DNA of 64,000 nt from Bacillus massilinigeriensis. GTDB taxonomy: Bacteria > Bacillota > Bacilli > Bacillales > Cytobacillaceae. The stretch's first letter is position 1, and each line of letters begins with the position of its first letter. Shown here one piece after another: positions 8,663-17,444 of the stretch. The notes under the pieces were generated by a model, which was not told where the DNA came from, ran no database searches, and saw only the letters and a program-made list of their open reading frames with translations. The stretch is from positions 1,029,671-1,093,670 of the forward strand of contig NZ_LT630004.1 in assembly GCF_900111815.1 (NCBI RefSeq), in the 5' to 3' direction. A program made the translations under genes and the position numbers.

Positions 8663-9727
8663 CTGCGTACCGTAATCCGGATTTTTATTTTTTCACTGGT
8701 TTTCTTGGCTATTGGTTTTTATTTGGGGAACGAAAAAACCTATGACAATAAAGATTATATTAGCCATAAAGAAGTTTCTCCCAAAGTGGATAAGACGCTT
8801 AATAAAAATAACAATCAAAACAAGGGAAAAGGAACAGAGCATCCCTTAAGCGGACTCGCAAGTTACATTGGTAAGGATGTAAGCTACTTAATAGCTATTC
8901 TTGGTCAGCCTTCAAGGACAGATCAGTCTCCCTATGATTTTCATTGGCTTATCTTTAATGAAAAACAAGGTCAATATGTACAGGCTGGTGTGAAGGATGG
9001 AAAGCTAGTGACTATTTATGCTGTAGGGGAAAAGCTTGATACCGCTCCATTCAAAATAGGGGACCCTGCAGAAAAAATATTTTCAAGTCATCCTGTGAAC
9101 CCGGTCGTAGAATTTAACGATAGAGGGAGTTCCTATAAGTTTGAAATGTCAGAAGACGATATGAATACAAGACCGCTTGTTTCTATCGGAAATATTTTTG
9201 CTCAATTATATATAGATAGGTTTACGGGTAAGCTGTCAAGCATCCGTTTTCTCGACGGTGAAACACTTCTGAAACAATTGCCGTATGAAGTGGTTTATCG
9301 CGGGACACTCGTAGAGGCTACAGAGCCGAGCGAAAAACAATGGGAAGAAATTCAAGAAAGTGCTGCTAAACAAATACTTGAAATCACTAATATCTTCAGG
9401 GAACGTCATAAACTCAAACCCCTTGCATGGGATGAAAAGACAGCCGAAGCGGCATTTCTGCACAGCCGAGAAATGGAGGAAGAAGACTATTTTTCTCATA
9501 CTTCTAAGGAACATGGAGACCTTTCCGACCGATTGGAGGAAGCGGGTGTTGATTACGAGTTAGCTGGAGAGAACATTGCTGCTAACTACTCTGATGCTCC
9601 TGAGGTAACAGAAGGTTGGATGAACAGCGAGGGACATCGTGAAGCTCTCCTAGGCAGTGAGTATACGCATATTGGGGTAGGGGTTTACCGGAAGCATTAC
9701 ACACAGAATTTTATCTTGAAACCATAA
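8663..9727 (+). CDS. ylbC: Membrane-anchored CAP/SCP domain protein YlbC (CTG start)
   Basis: This is a 354-residue protein: an N-terminal hydrophobic anchor, a linker rich in Lys and Asn (about 33-50), a CAP-associated N-domain (about 58-190), and a C-terminal CAP/SCP domain (about 230-350). The latter has SREMEEEDYFSHTS, LAGENIAANYSDA and GHREALLGSEYTHIGVGVY. The start is unusual. An in-frame stop lies at 8645, and the only codons between it and the hydrophobic segment that could start are CTG 8663 and later CTG/TTG codons inside the helix. CTG 8663 gives a basic N-terminus (MRTVIR) and follows GAAGGTGAG. CAP proteins occur in spore and cell-surface contexts; the role is unknown. Confidence 0.8.
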   Translation: MRTVIRIFIFSLVFLAIGFYLGNEKTYDNKDYISHKEVSPKVDKTLNKNNNQNKGKGTEHPLSGLASYIGKDVSYLIAILGQPSRTDQSPYDFHWLIFNEKQGQYVQAGVKDGKLVTIYAVGEKLDTAPFKIGDPAEKIFSSHPVNPVVEFNDRGSSYKFEMSEDDMNTRPLVSIGNIFAQLYIDRFTGKLSSIRFLDGETLLKQLPYEVVYRGTLVEATEPSEKQWEEIQESAAKQILEITNIFRERHKLKPLAWDEKTAEAAFLHSREMEEEDYFSHTSKEHGDLSDRLEEAGVDYELAGENIAANYSDAPEVTEGWMNSEGHREALLGSEYTHIGVGVYRKHYTQNFILKP

Positions 9728-9755
9728 AGCGCCCGGTATCTATCGGACGCTTTAT
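9724..9755. terminator. Bidirectional terminator between ylbC and the converging small gene
   Basis: The stem joins 9724-9731 with 9748-9755 and continues after one mismatch with CCG/CGG. T-rich flanks exist on both strands. It contains the stops of both converging genes (ylbC TAA 9725-9727 and the minus-strand TAA 9752-9754). Confidence 0.75.
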
Positions 9756-10105
9756 ATTTTCACTATTCTATTAACTTGAAAGTATCTTTCCTCCCACCGT
9801 CCAAAAAGCAGGAGTTTTTCGCCTTTTTGGACGGTGGGAAGATTTATGCCATTTTTGATTGGGATAGTTTTTTTTACGACAATGATATTTTGGCCGCACC
9901 TGATCCTAAAGGATAATACATGATTATAGCGATATAGATAGTATCTTTCTTTGTATGATGATGCATCAAGCACTACACCTGTAACGGATGCTTCCTCAGA
10001 AAAAGTCTCCATTGCTTCCCATTCTTTATCATGACGTTTTATTTCATTCATAGTTTTCCGGTAGAAATAGAATAGAATAATGGGGATTACGATGGCAGTA
10101 ACCAA
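9752..10105 (-). CDS. Small membrane-anchored protein of unknown function
   Basis: This 117-residue protein has one N-terminal membrane helix (about 2-16), a charged stretch with KRHDKEWEAME, and a basic beta-rich domain ending RWEERYFQVNRIVKI. I do not recognise a family. The start is TTG, 15 bases after the stop of the thioesterase gene on the same strand. The sequence around that stop (TAAGGAT) could serve as its ribosome binding site, which suggests a two-gene operon. The domain after the helix reads like a small beta-barrel, but that is a guess. Neither gene is in the B. subtilis order. Confidence 0.65.
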   Translation of the reverse strand: MVTAIVIPIILFYFYRKTMNEIKRHDKEWEAMETFSEEASVTGVVLDASSYKERYYLYRYNHVLSFRIRCGQNIIVVKKTIPIKNGINLPTVQKGEKLLLFGRWEERYFQVNRIVKI

Positions 10106-10120
10106 ACTATATCAACATCC

Positions 10121-10612
10121 TTACTTGTTTGCTGGCACTACAAAAAAACTTCCAGTAGCAAATGCGGCTTTTTTTCCATCCTCCCGAAAAACCTCCGCTT
10201 CAAGAACCATTGTTTTAGAACCCTTATGTAAAAATCTTGCGGTACATGACAGGCTTTCGCCGTTTCCTGGAGCAAGATAATGTGTGTTCAGCTGTGTTGT
10301 CACAGCAGCATATCCTGTCTCTAAGACTTCATTCGCTAAAATTCCCATAGCTGAATCGGCGAGTGTTGCAATGATTCCGCCATGCACGATGTTCAGATTA
10401 TTATGTACGAGGGAGGAGATGGGAATGGTAATGGTGCATGAATCTTTTGATACAGCTTTCTCCGCTGAAAGCAGACATCCGATATATGAATTGTCGGGAA
10501 CGGTCAATTTTTTCTCTATTCCCTTCAGGATTTGATCAATTACGAGCCTGTCTTGTACCTCTGCCTTTTCGAACAGTTCCTCAAGCAATGCTATCGCTTC
10601 TGCCTTATTCAT
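10121..10612 (-). CDS. PaaI-type hotdog-fold acyl-CoA thioesterase
   Basis: This 163-residue protein has a helical N-terminal arm (about 1-45) and a hotdog domain (about 60-160). The family signature NIVHGGIIATLADSAMGIL holds the conserved HGG and the Asp used in catalysis. Such enzymes hydrolyse acyl- or aryl-CoA; the substrate is not evident. I chose the ATG at 10610-10612 because AAAGAGGT lies just before it. It converges on ylbC and probably shares a transcript with the small membrane protein downstream. Other members sit next to phenylacetate genes, which are absent here. Confidence 0.85.
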   Translation of the reverse strand: MNKAEAIALLEELFEKAEVQDRLVIDQILKGIEKKLTVPDNSYIGCLLSAEKAVSKDSCTITIPISSLVHNNLNIVHGGIIATLADSAMGILANEVLETGYAAVTTQLNTHYLAPGNGESLSCTARFLHKGSKTMVLEAEVFREDGKKAAFATGSFFVVPANK

Positions 10613-10740
10613 AAATGAACCTCTTTCGTTTTTTCCCATTTTACCATTTTTTCTGACTGAAAGTGAAAAATGATAATTCACCATTGCTGGTAAAAATTCA
10701 TACCGTAATATAGGCACTTTTATTGTCGAGGTGAATTACT

Positions 10741-11133
10741 ATGAATAAAAAGAAGGAACTCCATCCATCCGTACAGAAGTTCAAGGAGTTTGTGGCCTCC
10801 AACCCTCATATCATTAAGGAAGTCCGTTCAGGAAAAGCAACATGGCAAGGTATATATGAAGAGTGGTATCTGCTGGGCGAAGAGGATGCTCGGTGGAGAG
10901 AGGAAAAAAATAACCAAGAGAACTCCTCCAAGGATGAGAAGAAAGATTTTATGGGCCAGATAATGGGAATGTTAAAAAACTTAGATCCTAATCAAGTACA
11001 AGGACAAATTCAGAGTCTTAGCGAGGCGATTGGAGCTGTCCAGGCGGTATTATCGCAATTCCAAGGAAAAGGGAGTGCTCCGGGTCAGCCGAAGAATAGC
11101 CAGCATCATCCATTCTCTTTTAGGAAGGACTAG
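10741..11133 (+). CDS. ylbD: YlbD-family (coat-associated) protein
   Basis: This 130-residue protein is very rich in Lys and Glu. It begins with a compact helical segment (HPSVQKFKEFVASNPHIIKE) followed by GKATWQGIYEEWYLLGEED, the recognisable part of the YlbD family. The C-terminal half has many Gln and Asn residues. B. subtilis YlbD is listed as a putative spore coat protein; nothing in the sequence proves this. CGAGGTG precedes the ATG, and ylbE follows after 5 bases. Confidence 0.8.
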   Translation: MNKKKELHPSVQKFKEFVASNPHIIKEVRSGKATWQGIYEEWYLLGEEDARWREEKNNQENSSKDEKKDFMGQIMGMLKNLDPNQVQGQIQSLSEAIGAVQAVLSQFQGKGSAPGQPKNSQHHPFSFRKD

Positions 11134-11138
11134 ACGAT

Positions 11139-11378
11139 ATGCGAAGAGAGGTAATGGAATTTATTAGTAGAAGAAAGGACTTGCTCGATTATATAAGGAT
11201 GCACCCACAATGGTATCGGAAATTATCGAGAAATCCATACGAAGTATCAGCACTTGAAATCGCAGCGTTGCATTTTCATGAACGGACGATCCCTCATCAT
11301 GTCCAAAAGTTTTCAAACGGAGTCCAAATGGCATCTATGATGATGGGGATGCTTGCTAGTATGAAACAACAAGACTGA
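11139..11378 (+). CDS. ylbE: YlbE-like protein
   Basis: This 79-residue protein matches the YlbE family. It starts with a basic helical segment (RREVMEFISRRKDLLDYIR), continues with HPQWYRKLSRNPYEV, and ends in a Met-rich tail (MASMMMGMLASMKQQD). Its function is unknown. It is 5 bases downstream of ylbD with GGAAGGA as its ribosome binding site inside the end of ylbD, so the two are probably co-transcribed. Confidence 0.8.
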   Translation: MRREVMEFISRRKDLLDYIRMHPQWYRKLSRNPYEVSALEIAALHFHERTIPHHVQKFSNGVQMASMMMGMLASMKQQD

Positions 11379-11467
11379 GATTTTTGTAAACTTATTCCTT
11401 TTTGAAAGGTACTTCTTCGCAAACCTTCCTTTTTCATGGTAAAATATGAAATGGAGGTGGGCGTTGC

Positions 11468-11911
11468 ATGCTTGCTACAATGGAAAGAGTACACTTGCTG
11501 GAGGAAGCTCGTTCCTTGGCTTATATGATTAAAGAGTCTGAACAGGCTGAATATTATTGGCAATGTTACAATAGATTGCAAAACAATCAGGATTCCCAAC
11601 GGAAAATAAAGGCTTTCGTAATGATGAAAAATCGTTACGAAGAGGTTCAAAGATTTGGAAGGTACCACCCTGATTACAAGGAGGTAATGGGACAAATCAG
11701 GGTCCTAAAGAGAGAAATGGATCTTGATCACGCTGTTGCAGAATTTAAAAAAGCGGAAAATGAACTGCAAAGCCTTCTTGATGAAGTGAGTATCATTGTC
11801 GGTAAATCTGTTTCGGAAAGTGTAAAGGTGCCTACCGGAAATCCGTTTTTCTCAGCTTCCTCCTGCGGCGGGGGATGTGGAAGCGGTGGCGGCTGTGGCT
11901 GTTCTGCTTAA
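11468..11911 (+). CDS. ylbF: YlbF/RicF, subunit of the Ric (Y) complex
   Basis: This 147-residue protein is a mostly helical member of the YlbF/YmcA family. In B. subtilis it forms a complex with YmcA and YaaT that carries Fe-S clusters, assists RNase Y in mRNA maturation, and is needed for competence, biofilm and sporulation. The family segment RFGRYHPDYKEVMGQIRVLK and the end AENELQSLLDEVS are visible. The Gly-rich tail holds four Cys (133, 137, 143, 145), suited to metal or Fe-S binding. GGAGGTGGGC precedes the ATG; an extended -10 element lies near 11437-11445. Confidence 0.9.
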   Translation: MLATMERVHLLEEARSLAYMIKESEQAEYYWQCYNRLQNNQDSQRKIKAFVMMKNRYEEVQRFGRYHPDYKEVMGQIRVLKREMDLDHAVAEFKKAENELQSLLDEVSIIVGKSVSESVKVPTGNPFFSASSCGGGCGSGGGCGCSA

Positions 11912-11940
11912 GCTAGAGAAAATGAACCGAGTCAAATACG

Positions 11941-11970
11941 AGGCCATATAAAATTTATATAGTTTGGCCT
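11941..11970. repeat. Inverted repeat after ylbF
   Basis: AGGCCA at 11941-11946 pairs with TGGCCT at 11965-11970, and the A/T-rich middle contains a second palindrome. There is no following T run, so it is not a clear terminator. It may stabilise the ylbF transcript end. Confidence 0.4.
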
Positions 11971-12002
11971 GTGAAAAAAACATAGAAACGTTGGCGATAA
12001 CA

Positions 12003-12032
12003 TTGAAAAATTTCTGTTTTCTATGCTAGACT
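12003..12032 (+). promoter_or_regulatory. Candidate SigA promoter of ylbG
   Basis: TTGAAA at 12003-12008 and TAGACT at 12027-12032 are 18 bases apart, and a TGC just before the -10 forms an extended -10 element. It lies 35 bp before ylbG. Confidence 0.55.
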
Positions 12033-12066
12033 AGGAGAAGCATACGCTTTCTGAAGGGGAAAAAAT

Positions 12067-12342
12067 ATGATAGGTCAAAGACAAGGAATTATTGTTTGGC
12101 TTTATTCTTTAAAGCAGGCGAAGATGTTAAGAAGATTCGGCAATGTCCATTATGTATCGAAGAAACTCAAGTATGCAGTATTATATTGTAATCAGGAAGA
12201 AGTAGAGACATTATTGAAGAAACTTCAATCTTATTCGTTTGTAAAGAAAGCGGAGCCTTCATTCAAACCATTTTTGAAGTTGGAGTATGAGAATTCGGCT
12301 CCTGATAAAGCAAAAGAATATGACTATAAGATGGGAATTTAA
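12067..12342 (+). CDS. ylbG: YlbG (DUF2129 family)
   Basis: This 91-residue cytosolic protein of the DUF2129 family opens with [20 protein letters not shown] and has the [14 protein letters not shown] strand pair typical of the family. The fold looks like a small ferredoxin-like alpha/beta domain. Function is unknown. It has its own candidate promoter and a terminator directly at its stop codon. Confidence 0.85.
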   Translation: MIGQRQGIIVWLYSLKQAKMLRRFGNVHYVSKKLKYAVLYCNQEEVETLLKKLQSYSFVKKAEPSFKPFLKLEYENSAPDKAKEYDYKMGI

Positions 12343-12369
12343 AGCGAGGAGCAATCCCCGCTTTTTTTC
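12341..12369 (+). terminator. Terminator after ylbG
   Basis: A 10-bp stem with one mismatch (12341-12350 with 12355-12364) around GCAA ends in a run of T. The ylbG stop (TAA 12340-12342) overlaps the stem start. The next gene begins only 20 bp further, so its transcription depends on readthrough or a promoter inside ylbG. Confidence 0.8.
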
Positions 12370-12388
12370 TTGGAAAAGAGGTAGTTCC

Positions 12389-13801
12389 ATGGGTAAAGCT
12401 GGACGCTTGCTTTTTTGTTTGATTGTTGGTGTAATTGCTGTCATTATCGCTGTACAGTGGACGACATTCAATGATCAGCGAAAGAGTGATACCACAATGA
12501 AAATTCACCATGCCGTTATCACGGTTTCCGTTGAAACGAGTTCGAATGAGCTCGATATCACCGAAGAAATTACTGGCTTAAATACAGATTCAATTTATCA
12601 ATTTCAATTCCCAACCAACGTGAGTGGATTCACATGTTCCAATCTTGACGGTAAACCCTGCAGGAAAACCGATGAACAAGGCGCATCATATAGTACGAAA
12701 GATAAAGGCTTTGTGCTCAGGTACCATGTCCCTATAAATGGTGATTCCCGAGCTTTTCTTTTGGAAGATTGGATAGTTAAGGTAGGTGGAGTGGAAAAAT
12801 GGCGAATTTCCATCAATATTACCGATACCAACAAACAAAAAGGGAGTTGGGCAGCAGGCATTCCTTTTCATGGCTCTGAGAGCAAGGATCTCATTCAATA
12901 TACTGTATTCAAAGGGAAAAATACTTATCCCGCTATTTATTGGCAAAGAGAAAAATTGGAAAATGTCAGAATAACTAATGGAATAGATATTTATAGAAAA
13001 TCCCAAAGCAGTATGGGAACCCCAGAGTTTTCAGATTTCGCAGCACTAGCAAAAAAAGGACATGTATCTATGGTCCTGACTGATAGCGGGATTGACGCTT
13101 CCAGCAGTGGGTTGATTGTTTCTCGTGAGGATAAGGGGCTGCGATATCAGTTAGCGCGGGAGCTTGTTTCCCGACGCTTTGCTCAATTGCGTTCTGAAGA
13201 AGCTTGGATAATAGAGGCAATCACTTCTTTATTTGCGAATGATATTGCGACGACTGGCAGGGCCGAGAAGGCAATAACAGAGTTAAAGCGTAATTTGTCC
13301 TCAGAGGAACTCTATGCGTTTAAAGAATTAATTGCAAAAGAAAAAAACCTCCTTTCCTTCCGCAGACTTGATAAGTTGCTCGGGATTGCAGCAGGTCTAG
13401 AAACAAATTACTTTTCAATGAACAAAGATATCAGAAGTCCATATACCGAACTTGCCTTTCATGGAAAACGGTCACTTTTTGTGAACGGTCGCTCAAAAGG
13501 CTACTTAACAGTGATGGATCTTGGGGAGAGTATTTTGCTTCCTGCGCGGGAAACTATTGAAGCACTTGGCTATACTTATAAGGTAAATAAAGGCTTTGTA
13601 TACATGGAAAAAGGTAAAGAAAGCTATAGATTTCAAAAGGATAGCGCGCTATTTGAGCATAACGGAGAGAAATTCGGGTTGGTCGAACGTCCCTTTGTTG
13701 AAAAAGAGGGGGTTTTATTCGTAAAATCCGAAACCATTCAAACATTATTTAACGTTTTCGTTGCCGAGGAAGGAAGAAAAATAAAGCTTACATCCGGCTG
13801 A
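12389..13801 (+). CDS. Secreted or membrane-anchored protein with C-terminal stalk domain
   Basis: This 470-residue protein has an N-terminal signal anchor (about 5-24) and an exported region. The C-terminal domain (about 355-470) resembles the copper amine oxidase N-terminal-like stalk domain, with LFVNGRSKGYL, LLPARETIEALGYTYKV and SETIQTLFNVFVAE. The middle (about 35-340) has beta-rich patterns, two Cys (about 86 and 92), and a helical part from about 255; I do not recognise it. I chose ATG 12389 because AAAGAGGT lies just upstream and the product begins with basic residues before the helix. It sits between ylbG and rsmD, where B. subtilis has no such gene. Confidence 0.7.
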   Translation: MGKAGRLLFCLIVGVIAVIIAVQWTTFNDQRKSDTTMKIHHAVITVSVETSSNELDITEEITGLNTDSIYQFQFPTNVSGFTCSNLDGKPCRKTDEQGASYSTKDKGFVLRYHVPINGDSRAFLLEDWIVKVGGVEKWRISINITDTNKQKGSWAAGIPFHGSESKDLIQYTVFKGKNTYPAIYWQREKLENVRITNGIDIYRKSQSSMGTPEFSDFAALAKKGHVSMVLTDSGIDASSSGLIVSREDKGLRYQLARELVSRRFAQLRSEEAWIIEAITSLFANDIATTGRAEKAITELKRNLSSEELYAFKELIAKEKNLLSFRRLDKLLGIAAGLETNYFSMNKDIRSPYTELAFHGKRSLFVNGRSKGYLTVMDLGESILLPARETIEALGYTYKVNKGFVYMEKGKESYRFQKDSALFEHNGEKFGLVERPFVEKEGVLFVKSETIQTLFNVFVAEEGRKIKLTSG

Positions 13802-13813
13802 TTGCTTTAAAAA

Positions 13814-13839
13814 TAAAAAAACCTGCATTTCTGCAGGTT
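13814..13839 (-). terminator. Intrinsic terminator reading leftward
   Basis: AACCTGCA and TGCAGGTT (13820-13827, 13832-13839) form a perfect 8-bp stem with a 4-base loop. The T run lies on the minus strand (13814-13819 read as A on plus), so it ends leftward transcription. It would serve the small ORF at 13897-13989. On the plus strand it has no T run and would only loosely end the stalk-protein transcript. Confidence 0.7.
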
Positions 13840-13896
13840 CCTTCTATATCTTTACAGGACAGAAGGCAAAGGGAGAGGAGAAACCGGAGGAAGAAC

Positions 13897-13989
13897 TTAT
13901 GGGGAACGTAAGCCTTCTCCGCGGTTGGCAACAACATCCTTACTGATGTTGTTACTATCATTATTTCCGTAATTCCATAATATATACAC
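13897..13989 (-). CDS. Candidate small ORF, 30 residues, Asn-rich
   Basis: On the minus strand a GTG at 13987-13989 opens a 30-residue frame starting MYILWNYGNNDSNN and ending GEGLRSP. The composition (aromatic start, Asn-rich, then Lys/Asp) is unlike random translation of the region and recalls small sporulation proteins, but I recognise no family. Support is its leftward terminator 58 bases beyond the stop. Against it, the ribosome binding site is weak (AAAAAGGG) and the start is GTG. A 9-bp hairpin with a 6-base loop lies inside the frame, so the transcript could instead be a non-coding RNA. Confidence 0.3.
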   Translation of the reverse strand: MYILWNYGNNDSNNISKDVVANRGEGLRSP

Positions 13990-14096
13990 ACTTTTTTGAT
14001 AACCCTTTTTTAAATATGGTAGGATAGGAAGCGTAAAAATAGTAAAATCGATACTTAAGGTCATTCTAAACATATATATATTAAAGGAGTTTGTTT

Positions 14097-15158
<1,062 letters not shown>

Positions 15159-15160
<2 letters not shown>

Positions 15161-15190
15161 AAAAACGAGCCACTTGTGCTCGTTTTTTTT
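15159..15190. terminator. Bidirectional terminator between coaD and ylbJ
   Basis: An 11-12-bp stem with core ACGAGC/GCTCGT around a 7-base loop (15171-15177) has A runs on the left and eight T on the right, so it works in both directions. It overlaps both stop codons. Confidence 0.92.
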
Positions 15191-16418
15191 ATGCTTTAGT
15201 CATCGCTGTTCTTTTTATCTGGATATAGATGTAACAACAAAGAGTGAATATGGTGATAATTGGCCCAGTTGTTTCAAGTTGAACATGCCATTGAGCAATG
15301 TTCCAGCCGCTATCAGCCATCGCTCGGAATACAGGCAATGCCAAAGAGGATTCACTATCTTGAAAAAATGACTTCAGATATAGAGGATTCCAGAGGATTA
15401 GGGCATAAATGCCCGCAAAGCAGCCGTGCAGAATCCTTGCAATGAAAAAAGGTTTAAAACGGATATCTGTCTGGGCAAGTATGCTTGCTACCTGTGCCTG
15501 TACGCTAAATCCGCTAAAACCAAGCACCATACTTGTGATGATAGCCTTCTGCAGTAGGGAAGCATCTTGCGCCTGGCTAGTCATTTGGCTTCCAAGGGTG
15601 ATTTCAAACAAGCCTGATAAGAATGGCAGACTTAGCTCAACGGGTAGGTGAAACAATAGAAATAATTTCTCGAGAAAAAAAGAAATAAACCCAGTTATTT
15701 GAAGGTGAAATAAAAGCTTATTAATGACAGAAAAAAGAATGATAAATCCGCCAATCATCAGGAGTGTATGGACCGACGACATAACCGCATCTCCCAGCAT
15801 CTTTCCGATGGGACGGTTATCCTTAAGCCTTGTCGTATGAAGGACTTGAAAAGCTTTACGGAGAGTGGGGCGGCTATCGTTTTTTTTATTAGGGGGTTTC
15901 TCTTCCGCTCCGTGAAACCTCATGATTAGCCCAACGGTAAAATTCCCCAAGTAATGTGCGAGTGCAAGAATAACTCCGAGACGAACATCGTAGAAAAAAC
16001 CGACGGAAACCGCTCCGAATATAAACAATGGATTGGAGGAATTGGTAAAGCATACGAGGCGCTCCGCTTCGAGTCTTGTTAGTTGTCCTTCTTGCCGAAG
16101 CCTTGCTGTCAGTTTTGCCCCTGATGGATAGCCTGAAGCCATGCCCATAGCCCATACGAATCCTCCGGCACCAGGAACTCTAAAAAGGGGACGCATCAAG
16201 GGTTCTAGAAGGAAACCAATGAATTTTACAACACCGAAGCCGATTAACATTTCTGATACGATAAAGAAGGGAAGCAGCGATGGAAAAACAATTTCCCACC
16301 ACATGTCAAGCCCCCTGATGGAGGCATCAAATGCTTCCTGTGGGAAGGCAATCAATGAGAAAGCCATCAGTGTTACTACTGTGGCAAGGAACAGGGTTTT
16401 CAATTTTGCGTTTTGCAC
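15189..16418 (-). CDS. ylbJ: Sporulation integral membrane protein YlbJ
   Basis: This 409-residue polytopic membrane protein matches YlbJ of spore formers, expressed in the mother cell under SigE in B. subtilis and needed for dormant, heat-resistant spores. It contains nucleoside-recognition/Gate-like segments such as WWEIVFPSLLPFFIVSEM, GMASGYPSGAKLTARLRQEG and FTNSSNPLFIFGAV, and about ten helices. The start chosen is GTG at 16416-16418, directly after GGAGGGAGG; a longer frame to an upstream ATG would contain that site. The length equals that of B. subtilis YlbJ within a residue. Confidence 0.93.
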   Translation of the reverse strand: MQNAKLKTLFLATVVTLMAFSLIAFPQEAFDASIRGLDMWWEIVFPSLLPFFIVSEMLIGFGVVKFIGFLLEPLMRPLFRVPGAGGFVWAMGMASGYPSGAKLTARLRQEGQLTRLEAERLVCFTNSSNPLFIFGAVSVGFFYDVRLGVILALAHYLGNFTVGLIMRFHGAEEKPPNKKNDSRPTLRKAFQVLHTTRLKDNRPIGKMLGDAVMSSVHTLLMIGGFIILFSVINKLLFHLQITGFISFFLEKLFLLFHLPVELSLPFLSGLFEITLGSQMTSQAQDASLLQKAIITSMVLGFSGFSVQAQVASILAQTDIRFKPFFIARILHGCFAGIYALILWNPLYLKSFFQDSESSLALPVFRAMADSGWNIAQWHVQLETTGPIITIFTLCCYIYIQIKRTAMTKA

Positions 16419-16652
16419 CGTACATCCTCCCTCCGGGGGTATAAAGCTGTGAAACGATGGCAATTGGTGTTAAAATGAAGCATATTATAAACCCACCAAT
16501 GGGTAAAAGAATCTATGCCAGCACAGACGTGTCCATTGCTGCTGTAAAGCCATTCCATCGGCCTTGTCCTCATATAAATCAATATACTCGAAAGGGCGCA
16601 AATTAGACCATCTGTTTATATGGCTCGAGAGATTTCTTAGGAGGGATAAGGA

Positions 16653-17444
16653 ATGAAACGACCTAAGATAGGATTGGCTTTAGGATCTGGTGGAGCAAGG
16701 GGATTTGCCCATTTAGGGGCAATACGAGTGTTGAAGGAAGAAGGCGTTCCAATCGATTTAATAGCTGGAAGCAGCATGGGGGCAATGGTTGCTTGCTTCT
16801 ATGGTGCAGGTCTTGATATTACGAAGCTCTATAAGCTTGCGAGTGCTTTTAGACGTAAATACTATCTCGATTTCACCGTACCTAAAATGGGGTTCATAGC
16901 CGGTAACAGAGTGAAGGAGTTGATCAGAATCTTTACTCACGGGAAGAAAATGGAGGAGTTGGATATTCCTGTTTCAGTGGTAGCAACAGATCTTTTATCA
17001 GGGGAGAAAGTCATTTTCAAAGAAGGGCCGATTGATGAGGCAGTTCGGGCGAGTATTTCCATCCCGGGAATTTTTGTTCCCGTTAGGCGAAATGGGCGCA
17101 TACTAGTGGATGGAGGAGTTGCAGACAGGATTCCCGTTTCTGTGGCAAGGGAAATGGGTGCAGATATTGTTATAGGTATTGATGTCTCACACGTAAAGGC
17201 AAATGCAGAAATTTCATCTATATACGATGTCATCATGCAGAGTATTGATATAATGCAAATGGAGCTTGTTTCCCATCGCAAGGTGGCATCCGATATTATG
17301 ATTCAGCCAAGGGTAGAAATGTTCAGTTCTAGGGCTTTTACAAACATAGAAGAAATTATTCAGATTGGCGAACAGGAAGCGAGAAGGCACATCAGCGAAA
17401 TCAAGAAAGCGATTGAGGAATGGAAGGAGTCCAATGGAGGATGA
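16653..17444 (+). CDS. ylbK: Patatin-like phospholipase family protein YlbK
   Basis: This 263-residue patatin-fold protein has the oxyanion GSGGARG (11-17), the nucleophile elbow GSSMG with Ser41, and a DGGVADRIPV motif that supplies the catalytic Asp, so the Ser-Asp dyad is complete. The family (RssA/YlbK) is predicted to hydrolyse acyl lipids; the substrate is unknown. TTAGGAGGG precedes the ATG. Its stop overlaps the ylbL/ddcP start (ATGA), so the two are translationally coupled. Confidence 0.92.
   Translation: MKRPKIGLALGSGGARGFAHLGAIRVLKEEGVPIDLIAGSSMGAMVACFYGAGLDITKLYKLASAFRRKYYLDFTVPKMGFIAGNRVKELIRIFTHGKKMEELDIPVSVVATDLLSGEKVIFKEGPIDEAVRASISIPGIFVPVRRNGRILVDGGVADRIPVSVAREMGADIVIGIDVSHVKANAEISSIYDVIMQSIDIMQMELVSHRKVASDIMIQPRVEMFSSRAFTNIEEIIQIGEQEARRHISEIKKAIEEWKESNGG

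Noticed and set aside
12287-12388. Upstream extension of the stalk-domain protein into ylbG
   Set aside because: The extension crosses the ylbG terminator and lacks a ribosome binding site. ATG 12389 has AAAGAGGT and leads directly into a signal anchor.
13788-13991. 67-codon minus-strand frame across the leftward terminator
   Set aside because: It runs through the terminator hairpin into the end of the stalk-protein gene, has no ribosome binding site and its composition is unlike a protein. The shorter frame at 13897-13989 is the better candidate.
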